NCBI RefSeq assembly: GCF_001562015.1 | Contig: NZ_LASA01000066.1 | Location: 37,677-101,676, forward strand | Direction: 5' to 3' | Length of the DNA stretch: 64,000 nt | DNA from: Endozoicomonas arenosclerae | Lineage (GTDB): Bacteria > Pseudomonadota > Gammaproteobacteria > Pseudomonadales > Endozoicomonadaceae | In this document: positions 63,101 through 64,000 of the stretch, piece by piece | How the letters are laid out: every line of letters begins with the position of its first letter | Numbering within the stretch: the first letter of the stretch is position 1 | The notes under the pieces: generated by a model | Databases searched by the model: none | The model's input: only the letters and a program-made list of their open reading frames with translations | Told to the model about the DNA's origin: nothing | Position numbers and translations under genes: made by a program

Positions 63101-63694
63101 TCAGCCACTGGGATTCAGAATATGTTGAAGGCTGTGTTTAACCAGCATGTCGAGCTGATGCTGGTTGGGGCTGATCCTGGCCATGAGTTGCAGGCCCAGA
63201 AAAAAGCTGGTCAGTTCTCTGGCTGCTTCTGCACTGCTAAGGCTGGGGGCTATGAGGTTTTTCTCTGCACCTTTGTGGATCTGGGTCAGAAGAGCCTGTT
63301 GTAGGGTTTCAACAGCCTGTCTGACGAGTTCGGCAGCCTGCTCCGGCAACAAATGCAGTTCTGTGCTGGTGCAGGCCAGGAAGCAGCAGTTTTGATATTG
63401 CATCTCACGAGGGTGGCGGTAACCGGCAGTCAGAAACCGACGAAGGCCCTCCATAGGGTTGCCGGTACCCAGGTATTTTTGGATTCTCAGCTGCAGGTAG
63501 TGTTCAATGTAATACTGCAGAACATGGAGGTACAAACCTTCCTTGTTTTTAAAGTGGTGATAAAGGCTGCCCGGGTGTAAATCAGTGGCTTCCTCCAGTT
63601 GTCTCAGGGAAGATGCCGAGAATCCTCTGGACCAGAATAGAGCGAGAGCGTTATCCAGCGCCTTGTCTTTATTAAAAGAGGTATGCCTGCCCAT
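63101..63694 (-). CDS. TetR/AcrR-family regulator
   Basis: The 197-residue protein starts MGRHTSFNKDKALDNALALFWSRGFSASS with a TetR helix-turn-helix (SLRQLEEATDLHPGSLYHHFKNKEGL) and a ligand domain of the TetR_C type. The pattern resembles NemR/AcuR-like regulators of reactive compounds, with CCFLACTSTEL having two adjacent Cys. I chose the ATG at 63694; the open frame continues to 63871 without support. Its target may be divergent, but there the gene at the window edge looks like a mobile element. Confidence 0.85.
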   Translation of the reverse strand: MGRHTSFNKDKALDNALALFWSRGFSASSLRQLEEATDLHPGSLYHHFKNKEGLYLHVLQYYIEHYLQLRIQKYLGTGNPMEGLRRFLTAGYRHPREMQYQNCCFLACTSTELHLLPEQAAELVRQAVETLQQALLTQIHKGAEKNLIAPSLSSAEAARELTSFFLGLQLMARISPNQHQLDMLVKHSLQHILNPSG

Positions 63695-63770
63695 AATGAC
63701 ACTGTTTGATTTTTGAACTTCCAATGTAGCAGCAGTTTTCTGTTCGCGACAACTCCCAGTCTCTTCCAAT

Positions 63771-63817
63771 ATGAAATGAGCCTGAAGAAGGGGCTGGTTT
63801 CTAACATGAAATGAGCC
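63771..63817. repeat. Direct repeat before the right-edge gene
   Basis: ATGAAATGAGCC occurs twice, at 63771-63782 and 63806-63817, starts 35 bases apart, and the bases after each (TGAAGAAG, GACTTCAG) are also similar. It sits 31 bases before the putative transposase start and could be an element end with transposase sites. Confidence 0.5.
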
Positions 63818-63847
63818 GACTTCAGCACTGTCGTTCATGATGAGGAT

Positions 63848-64000
63848 ATGAAAATCATCATGAACACCCATTTCATCAAAACCCTGGAGGATGTAAGAAG
63901 CCTCCTTTCACAAGCAGACTGTCTGGAGCCCGGCTGGGACTCCAAGGACGAATGTTACCGTTGGATTGAGCTAACCCTCAGCCACTTCAAATACCGTTCC
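63848..64000 (+). CDS. 5' end of a putative integrase/transposase (partial)
   Basis: An open frame starts ATG at 63848 (alternative ATG 63860) and runs off the window. Its start LEDVRSLLSQADCLEPGW and CYRWIELTLSHFKYRS resemble the N-terminus of a DDE integrase group found in many proteobacterial insertion elements, where a short helix-rich stretch precedes the DNA-binding domain (remembered pattern, only about 50 residues visible). GAGGAT lies just before the ATG. Confidence 0.5.
   Translation, partial: MKIIMNTHFIKTLEDVRSLLSQADCLEPGWDSKDECYRWIELTLSHFKYRS

Noticed and set aside
1..64000. CRISPR array, phage attachment site or rRNA genes
   Set aside because: No set of regularly spaced short direct repeats, no integrase-flanked duplication and no rRNA sequence was seen. 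The only phage- or IS-like signal is the partial gene at the right edge.

Overview
The window reads as a chromosomal segment of a marine-type gammaproteobacterium. The gene content (alginate operon, RstAB-like and MetR regulators, YejK, DUF3094, class Ia nrdAB with a YfaE-like ferredoxin, type II NADH dehydrogenase) fits the Oceanospirillales/Pseudomonadales side of the class. The alginate gene order differs from Pseudomonas aeruginosa. I lean towards an Endozoicomonas-like or related host, but that is inference.

Layout. 1-2941: end of an unknown gene, yaaA, a small secreted avidin-family protein, and a CpsG/ManB-type phosphomannomutase. 3373-19224: a complete alginate production locus in the order algD-8-44-K-E-G-I-J-F-X-L, then algA after a 165-bp palindromic element. 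Phosphomannomutase (divergent), AlgA and AlgD supply GDP-mannuronate. Alg8/Alg44 polymerise it under c-di-GMP control. AlgK/AlgE/AlgG/AlgX/AlgL form the periplasmic and outer-membrane export, epimerase and lyase complex. AlgI/J/F/X acetylate the polymer. 19353-21562: bioB-bioF. 21766-23621: a tight three-gene cluster (permuted papain-like candidate, lipoprotein, BEM46-like hydrolase). 23658-31378: gdhA, PIN-PhoH ATPase, rhlB, a small basic protein and a large secreted EF-hand protein.

31421-33130: pyrBI with a leader whose promoter, UTP-sensitive start sequence, leader peptide and attenuator resemble the enterobacterial system. 33171-37272: secreted acetolactate decarboxylase, YejA-like binding protein, class 3 lipase. 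37525-41379: nrdA-nrdB-ferredoxin, with a 0.9-kb upstream region holding NrdR-like boxes, a DnaA box and a strong palindrome. 42293-48186: RstAB-like two-component system, metR and metE. 48167-54490: an unknown two-gene pair, an aminotransferase, M48 lipoprotein peptidase, grxD, bfr, a 2-Cys peroxiredoxin and a DUF922 protease. 54800-55586: seven tRNA genes, three Asn and four Lys. 55694-63694: ndh, DUF3094, a methyltransferase, YejK, a secreted GH63-like glycosidase, PAP2 phosphatase and a TetR regulator. The right edge cuts a gene that looks like the start of an integrase/transposase.

Three inverted-repeat elements of 162-167 bp lie in intergenic gaps. Two are clear homologues and the third is a likely diverged relative. 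The most unusual items are the avidin-like protein that has lost most biotin-contacting tryptophans, this repeat family, the pyrBI leader, and the nrd control region.
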